From JADJNW01 sp964526645 (GTDB taxonomy: Bacteria > Bacteroidota > Bacteroidia > Chitinophagales > Saprospiraceae), in the NCBI GenBank assembly GCA_964526645.1, contig CAZGJN010000004.1, positions 62,001 to 126,000 of the forward strand: a DNA stretch of 64,000 nt, written 5' to 3'. Numbering within the stretch: the first letter of the stretch is position 1; each line of letters opens with the position of its first letter. A program made the position numbers and the translations under genes. This document shows, piece after piece, positions 17,423-25,606 of this stretch. The notes below the pieces were generated by a model. The model saw nothing but the letters and a program-made list of their open reading frames with translations. It was not told the origin of the DNA and ran no database searches.

Positions 17423-18220
17423 ATGTTTCATAAATTGATCAAAAGCCTTCCCTTGCTGGCGTTTTGGGCTTGCACAGGCGAAAAACCGCAGCAGGCGGCG
17501 GCACTTCCCAGCTCACCAGCACCAGTGGAGAGCAAGGCACAGGAAATTATCAGCGCTGCCATTGAAAAGCATGGCGGCAAACGCTTTGCCAACAGCATTG
17601 TCAAATTCACTTTTCGGGATAGGAATTACAAAGCTACCCGAAAGGCAGGCTCTTTTGAATACGAAAGGGCTTTTGTGGATTCTACCGGTGCGCAGATTCA
17701 GGATATTCTGACCAATGTAGGTTTTGTACGAAAAATAAACGGTCAGGTAGTGAACCTCGATTCTCTGCAACGCAGCAATTATGCCAATTCTGTAAACTCC
17801 GTACTTTATTTTGCGCTGTTGCCGTATTTTCTAAATGATGCCGCCGTCATCAAAGAATACCTCGGCGAAGTGACCATCAAAAAACAGCCTTATCACAAAA
17901 TAAAAGTTACGTTTCGGCAGGAAGGTGGCGGAAAAGACTACGAGGATGAATATATCTATTGGATTCACCGCGATGAATATACGATGGACTATCTGGCGTA
18001 CAACTACCAGACGGACGGCGGCGGCGCTCGTTTTCGGGAGGCTTATAATGTACAGCTTATCAATGGCATACGCTTTGCAGATTATGTTAACTATAAACCC
18101 AAAACAGCAACGATGGCGATTGAAACGTTCGATCACTTGTTTGAAACAGGTGGCTTGGAAGCGCTTTCTAAGATTGAAAATCAAAACATTGAGGTCATCT
18201 TGTTGGACGAAGGTCTCTAA
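17423..18220 (+). CDS. Putative lipoprotein, DUF6503-like
   Basis: The 265-residue product has a short signal and a lipobox with Cys17 (LAFWAC), then a Pro/Ala linker and a domain starting AIEKHGGKRFANSIVKFTFRD. This resembles the Bacteroidota DUF6503 family of outer-membrane-associated lipoproteins, which have a LolA-like or YceI-like beta fold in my judgement; function is not known. A 7-bp hairpin (18225-18231 with 18237-18243) follows the stop codon but has no T-run. The gene precedes the glycosyltransferase by 90 bases. Confidence 0.7.
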   Translation: MFHKLIKSLPLLAFWACTGEKPQQAAALPSSPAPVESKAQEIISAAIEKHGGKRFANSIVKFTFRDRNYKATRKAGSFEYERAFVDSTGAQIQDILTNVGFVRKINGQVVNLDSLQRSNYANSVNSVLYFALLPYFLNDAAVIKEYLGEVTIKKQPYHKIKVTFRQEGGGKDYEDEYIYWIHRDEYTMDYLAYNYQTDGGGARFREAYNVQLINGIRFADYVNYKPKTATMAIETFDHLFETGGLEALSKIENQNIEVILLDEGL

Positions 18221-18310
18221 GTAACTGCTCTGAACGAGAGCAGCCAGTACAAGCCATTACTCAGGTAAAGCAGCACTTCCCAAAACCGACAAACCAACAC
18301 ATTGGCATAC

Positions 18311-19318
18311 ATGAAAATTCTTGTCATCCGTTTTTCTTCTATCGGCGACATTGTGCTGACCACGCCCGTGGTGCGCTGCCTTAAAAAACAATTAAGCGCA
18401 GAGGTACATTATTTAACCAAACAATCCTTCCGGCAAGTGCTGGCCGCCAATCCGCACCTTGATAAAATTTTCACGATCCAAAAAAAGGTGAAAGAAGTGC
18501 TTCCTTTGCTTCGGGCGGAAAAATATGATGCGATCATTGATTTACATCACAATTTGCGTAGCCTTCAGGTGAAGTGGTGCTTGGGAGGGAAGCATTACAC
18601 TTTTGATAAAATTAATTTTCAGAAATGGCTGATCGTGAATTTCAAGGTTAATCGCTTGCCCAGGGTTCACATTGTAGATCGCTACCTCGACACGGTAAAG
18701 CCCTTCGGCATAATAAACGATGGGCAAGGCTTGGATTATTTTATTCCGCCAGAGGAAGAGGTGGATATTGCAAGCTTAAGCACCGTCCTGGAATCCAGGC
18801 ATCCAACGATCTTACCCTTTTCCTACCTTGCGTTTGTCATCGGAGCAGCGCATGCTACCAAGCGATTGCCGGTGAACAAAATCATTTCTATTTGCAAACA
18901 ATTGGCGATGCCAGTGGTACTGCTTGGTGGGCAGGAGGATGCACAGACCGGCGTGCAGATAGCCCAGGCGGTGGGGGAGCGGGTGCTGAACGCCTGTGGT
19001 AAATTGAAATTAAGCCAATCGGCATCGGTAATAAAGCAATCGCAGCAGGTCATCACGCACGATACGGGCTTGATGCACATAGCAGCCGCTTTTCGCAAAG
19101 AGATCATTTCCATTTGGGGCAATACGATTCCAGCTTTTGGGATGTACCCTTATTTCCCTGAAGGGGCAGGAAAAAATACCAGCGTAGAAGTACAAAACCT
19201 CTCTTGTCGCCCTTGTTCCAAAATAGGCTATGAAAATTGCCCCAAAGGACATTTTAATTGTATGCAAAAAATAGATGAACAGCAGATTATTTCAATAGTT
19301 AATAATAAAAATGTTTAA
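18311..19318 (+). CDS. Glycosyltransferase family 9 (heptosyltransferase-like)
   Basis: The 335-residue protein is a GT-B fold transferase of family 9, which adds heptose or related sugars to lipid A core. Evidence is the N-terminal IRFSSIGDIVLTTPV, the middle LLGGQEDAQTG loop and the C-terminal donor site THDTGLMHIAAAF, followed by a Cys-rich end (LSCRPCSKIGYENC, HFNCMQKI) seen in many members. I chose ATG 18311 because MKILVIRFSSIGD is the family start; TTG 18302 is in frame upstream. The acceptor sugar cannot be told from sequence. It probably acts at the inner face of the cytoplasmic membrane. Confidence 0.92.
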   Translation: MKILVIRFSSIGDIVLTTPVVRCLKKQLSAEVHYLTKQSFRQVLAANPHLDKIFTIQKKVKEVLPLLRAEKYDAIIDLHHNLRSLQVKWCLGGKHYTFDKINFQKWLIVNFKVNRLPRVHIVDRYLDTVKPFGIINDGQGLDYFIPPEEEVDIASLSTVLESRHPTILPFSYLAFVIGAAHATKRLPVNKIISICKQLAMPVVLLGGQEDAQTGVQIAQAVGERVLNACGKLKLSQSASVIKQSQQVITHDTGLMHIAAAFRKEIISIWGNTIPAFGMYPYFPEGAGKNTSVEVQNLSCRPCSKIGYENCPKGHFNCMQKIDEQQIISIVNNKNV

Positions 19319-19344
19319 AATTTGGAAATCAACTTTCCTTAGAG

Positions 19345-19376
19345 TTTGCAAATCTGAATGGAATGGGATATATTTG
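19345..19376 (+). promoter_or_regulatory. Consensus promoter of a small-protein gene
   Basis: TTTG (19345-19348), 20 bases, then TATATTTG (19369-19376) is an exact Bacteroidota-type promoter. The predicted transcription start is about 12 bases before ATG 19394, which rules out the upstream in-frame ATG at 19358 as the main start. Confidence 0.8.
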
Positions 19377-19393
19377 TTCAAACCAGCCGTATT

Positions 19394-19594
19394 ATGAAAG
19401 CTACTTTCCTTGAACGCAAATTGCAAACCATTGAATTGTTAGCCCAATTAAAGAATGAGAGCCTGTTGACCTTTATCGAGCAATTGCTCCGAAAGTCGGA
19501 GTTGTCAGATGCCTCGGTTGTAGAAGGATATTGGGAGGAAGAAGAACGAGAAGAAGAAGTGATAGAAATCTGGAGAGGCTTATACGAAGCCTGA
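19394..19594 (+). CDS. Small acidic protein, possibly antitoxin-like
   Basis: The 66-residue product (MKATFLERKLQTIELLAQLK...) is predicted to be helical, with a leucine-rich first half and a very acidic end (EEEEREEEVIEIW). Similar short proteins in Bacteroidota often sit before RelE/ParE-type toxin genes, but here the gene is followed directly by a terminator and no toxin is present. The start is set by the promoter at 19345-19376. Function is unknown; an orphan antitoxin is one possibility. Confidence 0.6.
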   Translation: MKATFLERKLQTIELLAQLKNESLLTFIEQLLRKSELSDASVVEGYWEEEEREEEVIEIWRGLYEA

Positions 19595-19602
19595 AGATAA
19601 AT

Positions 19603-19639
19603 AAAAAGGTCTGCCGACTTCAAGTCAGCAGACCTTTTT
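19603..19639. terminator. Bidirectional terminator between small-protein gene and lipA
   Basis: AAAAAGGTCTGC pairs with GCAGACCTTTTT, with a second inner stem GACTT/AAGTC. The A-run and T-run on the two sides allow it to work in both directions for these convergent genes. Confidence 0.9.
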
Positions 19640-19670
19640 AGCTTTCGCAGAATATTATACTTTTGCGGCG

Positions 19671-20543
19671 TTAGATGTGTCGCTCTGCATGGTAGGAAGA
19701 CCGCACCAGCGGACCGCTTTCCACATACGCAAAACCTTTGGATAGCCCTATTTCCCTGTACAGGGCAAAAGTATCAGGATGGACAAACTCCACTACGTCC
19801 AGGTGCATTTTAGTTGGTTGGAGGTATTGCCCGATGGTGAGCACATCACAGTCGTGGGCGATTAAGTCATCCATGATTTGGAAAACCTCTTCATGCGTTT
19901 CACCTAAACCGACCATAATGCCAGATTTCGTGCGCTTGCCATAAGCTTTTATGCGTTTGATTTGCTCTAAGCTGCGCTCGTATTTTGCCTGTGGGCGAAC
20001 CTTGCGATAGAGATTTTTTACCGTTTCCATGTTGTGCGAAACCACCTCTTGCCCAGCGCTGATCATGCGTTCCAGTGCTTCCCAATTCGCTTTTACATCA
20101 GGAATGAGCGTCTCAATAGTCGTTTCAGGCGAAAGCTCCTTGACGGCGCGCACCGTTTGGTACCAAATTTCGGCACCTCTATCTTTGAGTTCATCCCGAT
20201 TGACAGAAGTGATAACGGCGTGTTTGACCTGCATCAGCTTGATAGCTTCTGCTACGCGGCGGGGCTCATCCTCGTCATATTCATTCGGGCGACCCGTTTT
20301 CACTGCACAAAAAGAACAGGAGCGTGTGCAAACATTGCCAAGGATCATAAAAGTAGCTGTCCCTGCGCCCCAGCATTCGCCCATATTGGGGCAATTGCCG
20401 CTTTGGCAGATCGTATGCAGGTGGTACTCATCTACAAGGGTGCGTACTTTTTTGTATTTTTCACCGATCGGCAGCTTTACACGTAGCCAATCGGGGCGTT
20501 TTTTTCTTTGTTCAACAGATTCTACAATCGGTAATTCGAGCAT
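19671..20543 (-). CDS. lipA: Lipoyl synthase
   Basis: The 290-residue radical SAM enzyme inserts two sulfurs into octanoylated lipoyl domains. The auxiliary cluster ligands are Cys46, Cys51 and Cys57 (CQSGNCPNMGEC), and the radical SAM CxxxCxxC motif is Cys72, Cys76 and Cys79 (CTRSCSFC). The conserved C-terminal RSSYHA, whose Ser binds the auxiliary cluster, is present. Length matches the family. No lipB gene is adjacent. It lies 83 bases downstream of an outer-membrane protein gene on the same strand. Confidence 0.98.
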   Translation of the reverse strand: MLELPIVESVEQRKKRPDWLRVKLPIGEKYKKVRTLVDEYHLHTICQSGNCPNMGECWGAGTATFMILGNVCTRSCSFCAVKTGRPNEYDEDEPRRVAEAIKLMQVKHAVITSVNRDELKDRGAEIWYQTVRAVKELSPETTIETLIPDVKANWEALERMISAGQEVVSHNMETVKNLYRKVRPQAKYERSLEQIKRIKAYGKRTKSGIMVGLGETHEEVFQIMDDLIAHDCDVLTIGQYLQPTKMHLDVVEFVHPDTFALYREIGLSKGFAYVESGPLVRSSYHAERHI

Positions 20544-20626
20544 ACTCTATTTTTGTTTTGGCGACAAGCCGCAAGCACAGCCAGTAGGTGTCTTGCAACT
20601 CGATACGCGCTTGTAGCAAAGAAACA

Positions 20627-21442
20627 CTACCAACGCTTTCCAAGTTGCAAATTTAGAAAAAGATTGATAAAAATTGGTGAGTTTTCTGTATTGTCAAGCC
20701 TTTCAGATTCAACCATGATGGGGACTTTTCGGAAATAAAAATCAACCATGACCCCTGCATCCAATGCTTTTACGAACTCATCGAATGCGCCCCAATCGAA
20801 ATGGATGGCAAACTTAGCATTGGCACCCGGAAGAATCTCAATCCCGTCAAATCCTTTGGTAAATCCGGCAGAGCCATAGATGCTGTTGATGTCAAGAAAA
20901 ACATCTTCATTTTCGGTGGAATAGCGCTCGCTGCGAACCACCACCTGGTTTGATCCCGGTTCAATAAATCGCACCAACTCAAGATAATAGGGCTTGAGCA
21001 GCCCCAGCGAAGGACCTACCGCGTAGCTACCCCCGATGGCAAGCCCCTTGCGGCTGGCTTTTTCAGAAAAATAACGCTTTTCGCCAAAGCTAATTCGGAT
21101 GGGATAAAAATTATTTTGTTTGCCAAAAACAAAAGCCCTGGCGACCTTACTCGTGATGGGGTTCCGGAAGTCAAAGCTCTGTCGAAATTCTTTCGGATGT
21201 TTAATCTCACCAATTTCAAACCCCCAAAATCGAGTGAGGTAATAGGTTTTCAGGGTGCCAAAATCAGCCCCTATCGAAAAGCCGTTGGTGTGCAGCTTGA
21301 AATTAACGGAGAATTCTTTGTTATAAACGATCCCCTTCGCGGTTTCGTAGTTATTTTGCTCAGGGACCAACACGCTTTGCCCGCTTGCGAACGGCACCGT
21401 CAATCCACACAATAACAATTGGAGTAAGAAGTTTTTTTTCAT
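20627..21442 (-). CDS. Putative outer-membrane beta-barrel protein
   Basis: The 271-residue product has a signal peptide (LLCGLTVPFASGQ) and alternating-residue strands rich in aromatic and Gly residues through its length, ending in Trp (LNLQLGKRW), as expected for an outer-membrane barrel. I recall similar proteins in saprospiraceae-like genomes but cannot name a function. It lies upstream of lipA on the same strand. A TAAATTTG element on the minus strand (20655-20648) near its 3' end might serve lipA. Confidence 0.65.
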   Translation of the reverse strand: MKKNFLLQLLLCGLTVPFASGQSVLVPEQNNYETAKGIVYNKEFSVNFKLHTNGFSIGADFGTLKTYYLTRFWGFEIGEIKHPKEFRQSFDFRNPITSKVARAFVFGKQNNFYPIRISFGEKRYFSEKASRKGLAIGGSYAVGPSLGLLKPYYLELVRFIEPGSNQVVVRSERYSTENEDVFLDINSIYGSAGFTKGFDGIEILPGANAKFAIHFDWGAFDEFVKALDAGVMVDFYFRKVPIMVESERLDNTENSPIFINLFLNLQLGKRW

Positions 21443-21761
21443 ATGAAATTTAGATTGGGCACCTGCTCTACAATAAATACTATTTTTATTTTGAACGAGG
21501 TTTTGATAATCAATGTCTTATTGAAAAAAAGAATTTTAAATTCTAAATAAAACGCTGGTTAACAGTTATTTATAGCTATATTGGCGTATTATCAAATCAG
21601 GGCATTACCTTATTTTGAAAATAACAAATACGGTAGTTTCAATGTTTTGGGGCGAATAAAAAAGGCTTTTGTTGACATAAATTTAAAAAATAAATAGGAT
21701 AAGCGACACAATTGCCAAATTTCTTCATCTTTACATTCCTGTTTTGTCAAATAAACGGCAC
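21443..21761. other. AT-rich divergent intergenic region
   Basis: About 320 bases separate the divergent barrel gene and the deacetylase-like gene. It is AT-rich with no coding frame of note. A weak promoter candidate for the plus-strand gene is TTG near 21711 followed by TACATTCC, which matches TAnnTTTG poorly. I see nothing else in it. Confidence 0.5.
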
Positions 21762-23078
21762 ATGTCCATAATTGTCTATACGGTAAAAAAAACGCCGAGG
21801 ACTCAGTATGCGTGGGAAGTTTTGTTGAATTACCTGCTCAAAGTAGATTTTACTTGGGTAGATGACGAAGTTTCCTTTATCCATGCCATTGGTGCCAAAA
21901 TTAATTATAGTGATAAAAGGTTGTGTGAAGAGGAAGTTTTTGTGCCGAAAGGGGCATTACTGGACGAGGATGACATTGCCGAGCAAGCGCTTGTTTTTTT
22001 TGACTGGCTTGGGTTGCCGGCTTTTTTTGCGCAAACATCAGGCAATCCAGATATTCCTTTTGACTTGCCAGCGGCGGCTTTTTACCTTATTAGCCGTTAT
22101 GAGGAGTATTTACCGTGTTCAAAAGATCAACACGGCCGATTTACCGCGCACGAAAGCCTGGCTTACAAGAAAGGTTTTTTGCAACAGCCGCTCGTCAATC
22201 AGTGGGCTTGTGCACTGAAAGACTTAATGAAAAGGCGTTTTCCTCAGTTGGTATTTCCCGTTGCCGCTTATCGTTTTCAGCCGACTTATGATGTGGATTT
22301 GGCTTGGGCGTATCGCTACAAAGGCTGGCAACGCAGCATAGGGGCATTGCTTCGGTCGCTGCTGAGCGCCAACTGGAAGGATGCCTGGCGGCGTATTGGG
22401 GTCGCTATGGGCAAGATGGAAGACCCCTTTTTTACGTTTGCTTACCTTGATACTTTGCACCAGCACTACGGCTTACAACCAATTTATTTTTTTCTGCTTG
22501 GAGATTATAGTACTTTCGATAAAAATATTTCTTACGAAAAACCGGCGCTGCGCAGGCTCATCAGGCAATTACAGGAGCGGTATCCCATAGGCATTCATCC
22601 TTCTTATCGTTCTCATGGGAACCCCTTGCAAACCAAAAAAGAGGTAAATCGGCTGAAAGAAATTACTAACCAGCATGTTGTAAAAAGCCGGCAGCATTAC
22701 TTATTACTGCAGCTACCTTTTACTTATCAGTATTTGCTGGAAGCGGGTATTTTGGCGGATTATACCATGGGCTACGCCAGGGAAATTGGTTTTCGGGCGA
22801 GCATCTCAACGCCTTACCCCTGGTATGATCTTCAAAACGAAAGGATTACACCTTTGATGATTTATCCCTTTGCGGTAATGGATGTCACGCTAAAAAACTA
22901 CATGCGCCTATCGCCGGAGGTAGCCATAGCCAAAGTAGCGGCAATCATTGAGACAGTCCGCCGGGTAAATGGCACATTTAGCACGGTTTGGCACAATAGT
23001 TCTTTTTCGCAGCTTGGTGACTGGCAAGCCTGGAAACCAGTGTACGAAAAGATAATTCAGGCGGCGGTAACCGAATAA
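21762..23078 (+). CDS. Polysaccharide deacetylase-like protein (DUF7033-type N-terminus)
   Basis: The 438-residue protein has an N-terminal domain found in Bacteroidota deacetylase-like proteins (about 1-150, with FDLPAAAFYLISRYEEY) and a C-terminal region resembling NodB-type polysaccharide deacetylases: PTYDVDLAWAYR for the first Asp motif, GIHPSYRSHG for the metal His and GYAREIGFRAS further on. There is no signal peptide, so it would be cytoplasmic or peripheral, unlike classical deacetylases. ATG 21762 was chosen over TTG 21744. The reaction is unproven. Confidence 0.8.
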   Translation: MSIIVYTVKKTPRTQYAWEVLLNYLLKVDFTWVDDEVSFIHAIGAKINYSDKRLCEEEVFVPKGALLDEDDIAEQALVFFDWLGLPAFFAQTSGNPDIPFDLPAAAFYLISRYEEYLPCSKDQHGRFTAHESLAYKKGFLQQPLVNQWACALKDLMKRRFPQLVFPVAAYRFQPTYDVDLAWAYRYKGWQRSIGALLRSLLSANWKDAWRRIGVAMGKMEDPFFTFAYLDTLHQHYGLQPIYFFLLGDYSTFDKNISYEKPALRRLIRQLQERYPIGIHPSYRSHGNPLQTKKEVNRLKEITNQHVVKSRQHYLLLQLPFTYQYLLEAGILADYTMGYAREIGFRASISTPYPWYDLQNERITPLMIYPFAVMDVTLKNYMRLSPEVAIAKVAAIIETVRRVNGTFSTVWHNSSFSQLGDWQAWKPVYEKIIQAAVTE

Positions 23079-23294
23079 AACAAAAATTGCTATCTTGACC
23101 GATCTAATGAGCCATTAAGCAGTCGGGCAGCTTTATAGCTGATAGCCTAAAATACTTAAAAGCATTGGATTGTGTAAATTTTTAATGTAATTTAAAGGAT
23201 ATGCTTGTTTACCTGAAGGAGTAATTGCGGCTTTGTTTTTAGCATTAAAATGGTAATCAATCACTTGCAATAACAAAAAATAGCTTCTCATTCC

Positions 23295-23945
23295 ATGATT
23301 TTTAACCTAAGCGATCATCCGTCTATAGCAAATCGTTTTGTTGCGGAATTAAGAGATGTGAATATTCAAAAGGACCGGATGCGATTTCGGCGCAACTTAG
23401 AAAGAGTGGGCGAGGTACTGGCTTATGAAATCAGCAAGGTGCTGCTGTACAAAAGTGTAGAAGTGGAAACACCACTGGGTATCGCTGTGACTAAGTTACC
23501 TACACAACCAATTGTGCTGGCTACGATCCTGCGGGCAGGGCTGCCGCTGCATCAGGGCTTGCTGAATTATTTTGATGCTGCCAACAATGCTTTTATTTCG
23601 GCTTACCGAAAACATCACAAAGACGGTACTTTTGAAATAAACCTGGAATATGTTTCTTGTCCTAACCTGGATGGAAGTGTATTGATTCTTAGTGATCCTA
23701 TGTTGGCTACCGGTGCTTCTATGGGGTTGGCAGCACAACAGTTACAACAATTTGGCACACCAGAATCGCTCCATTTTGTCACTGCTATTGCTTCTACTTA
23801 TGGCGTGGAGCACATTCGGCGTTTTTTTCCAAAAGCTTATATCTGGATGGGCGCTTTGGATGAAGAGCTTACCGCTAAATCCTACATCGTACCTGGCTTA
23901 GGGGATGCCGGTGACTTGAGTTATGGTTTGAAATTGCAAGAATAA
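23295..23945 (+). CDS. upp: Uracil phosphoribosyltransferase
   Basis: The 216-residue enzyme makes UMP from uracil and PRPP in pyrimidine salvage. The PRPP loop is VLILSDPMLATGAS, and the uracil-binding end is YIVPGLGDAGDLSYG; both match the Upp family, with TGAS in place of the common TGGS. ATILRAGLPL is the conserved flexible-loop region. It lies alone between the deacetylase-like gene and a convergent operon, with a large hairpin just after it. Confidence 0.95.
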   Translation: MIFNLSDHPSIANRFVAELRDVNIQKDRMRFRRNLERVGEVLAYEISKVLLYKSVEVETPLGIAVTKLPTQPIVLATILRAGLPLHQGLLNYFDAANNAFISAYRKHHKDGTFEINLEYVSCPNLDGSVLILSDPMLATGASMGLAAQQLQQFGTPESLHFVTAIASTYGVEHIRRFFPKAYIWMGALDEELTAKSYIVPGLGDAGDLSYGLKLQE

Positions 23946-23966
23946 TCTGTCGGTCGAAATAGGAAT

Positions 23967-24035
23967 GGATTAGGGCTCAAGGTTTACAACTTTTGGGGTT
24001 TTAGCCAAAAATGCTGCAATACAGAGCCCTAATCC
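23967..24035. repeat. Large inverted repeat between upp and convergent TPR gene
   Basis: GGATTAGGGCTC (23967-23978) is perfectly complementary to GAGCCCTAATCC (24024-24035). The 45-base loop contains a nested TTTTGG/CCAAAA stem. It sits 21 bases after the upp stop, before the convergent TPR gene end, and may act as a bidirectional terminator or be a mobile palindromic repeat. Confidence 0.6.
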
Positions 24036-24042
24036 CGTGCGT

Positions 24043-25485
24043 TTATCGTGCTGCTCGAATTGTGGTACTTTCCTGGATCCAACAGCCTACATAGTAGCTT
24101 TCGCCTTCTTTCAAATTGCGTTGGAAAATCTCCTCAATAGTTGGCATATACTGGCTATAGCGCCCGATCCACTTATTGGCTTCTCCGGCTGCACTTGAAT
24201 CTACTCGTTTCGCTTTGTTCCACATATCAATGGCGGGCCAAACTACTACTTGGCTATCCCAGCCCCGTCCTGGTCCACACAGTGGCCCGCTGGAGGCATA
24301 CAAACGACCCACCAAAATATAAGGCTCGCCCCAACTCGTATTGGCTTCAGCAGCCTTGAGTGCGTATTGCCGAGCTTTTGAGAAGCTTTTGAGGTGAGAA
24401 TAGTAGATTTTGGCAATCAGCAAAAGGTACTTTGCCTTTTTTACATTGTCGGTCTCTTCGGCAGCTGCTTTTTCGAAATTTTCAATTGCACAGGTATAAT
24501 CAGCATTTTGCAGGCAATTATTGGCATCGCGCACCAACTTACTACCCCCTTCGGCGCAGTTTTCATTGCCTGCCCGGATCAAATTTCTGAATTGCTCGTC
24601 CGTCTCTGGGCAGTTTGCCCATCTCAACCGGCCATACACGTCCCGAATCACATCACAATCTGTTGGCGCTGCTTCAAATTCGCCGTAGTATTTTGCTTTG
24701 TAATAAGCACAATCGTAGAAACCTTTCACTACCTCAAAATCCTCCAGCCGCACGGGCGCATACTGCTCCACCATTTTCCATCGGTCGCATTCTTTTCCTT
24801 TGCATTTCGCAAGTCCATTCGTCACAATATCCCGTATTTTTTGTTGGTATTGCTGGGCTTCTTCCATGCTTATTTTTTTCTCAAAGTACAAATCCACCAA
24901 CAAGCCAGTGAAGGGATTCAGCACGAAATCAGGTGTTTTTAGCCCTTCTTTGTCCACCGTTTTTTTAAAAAGAGCATAAATTTCTTCCTTTGAAGCAAGG
25001 TTTGGATATTTATAGTACAAATCGAATGCTTTGCGTGCATCCGCGTAGGAGCCTTCCGGGTAGCATTGCTCCATTTCTTCGTACATTTTGAAAATAGCCT
25101 CAATATATCCTTTGATTTGAATAGAATCCTGGGTTTGAGTCATAAAATATTCGTAGAAGCGGATGCCATCATTAAAAACCGTATTCCGTTTGCCATCGGC
25201 TGCAGGCGCAACACGATAAACCTTTTGCCAATAGTCATAGGCTTGTTTCCAATCATTTACTTTCAAAAAATCCCGATACAGGACATAATTTGTCTCCACT
25301 TCGTCTTTGTTGGGTAAGATTGACCAGTTGGGGCAAGGGCTTAACTTTTCGTCCACCGGGGTTGGTTTGGTTGCTTCAGCAGGCGTTGGTGCTGGCGTAG
25401 CAGCGGTTTGTTGCGCTGTTTTGGGTGTACAAGCTACGATTGCAAAAGAAGCAACCAGGCAAAAAAGCAATACTTTAGCATTCAT
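24043..25485 (-). CDS. TPR-type lipoprotein, paralogue of the upstream gene
   Basis: The 480-residue product has a lipobox with Cys19 (FAIVAC), a Pro/Thr/Ala linker and helical repeats of TPR type (IENFEKAAAEETDNVKKAKY...). It is clearly paralogous to the 470-residue protein encoded just upstream: both share APAADG near residue 95, a G.PY.L.G..YA block and the ending WIGRYS/RIGRYS...VGCWI. ATG 25485 was chosen because the signal peptide starts there. It is last in a minus-strand operon with coaX and the barrel gene. Function is unknown; an envelope assembly role is plausible. Confidence 0.8.
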   Translation of the reverse strand: MNAKVLLFCLVASFAIVACTPKTAQQTAATPAPTPAEATKPTPVDEKLSPCPNWSILPNKDEVETNYVLYRDFLKVNDWKQAYDYWQKVYRVAPAADGKRNTVFNDGIRFYEYFMTQTQDSIQIKGYIEAIFKMYEEMEQCYPEGSYADARKAFDLYYKYPNLASKEEIYALFKKTVDKEGLKTPDFVLNPFTGLLVDLYFEKKISMEEAQQYQQKIRDIVTNGLAKCKGKECDRWKMVEQYAPVRLEDFEVVKGFYDCAYYKAKYYGEFEAAPTDCDVIRDVYGRLRWANCPETDEQFRNLIRAGNENCAEGGSKLVRDANNCLQNADYTCAIENFEKAAAEETDNVKKAKYLLLIAKIYYSHLKSFSKARQYALKAAEANTSWGEPYILVGRLYASSGPLCGPGRGWDSQVVVWPAIDMWNKAKRVDSSAAGEANKWIGRYSQYMPTIEEIFQRNLKEGESYYVGCWIQESTTIRAAR

Positions 25486-25606
25486 AAAGCAATAGTTTAA
25501 ATAAAAAAATACAACACGATACAGGCAAATATTCATTAAAATGCAGAGAAGCTTCGCCCCTCAGGAACAAAGCTTCTCCGGCATTGGGCTATGTAAAGTG
25601 CGTTGC

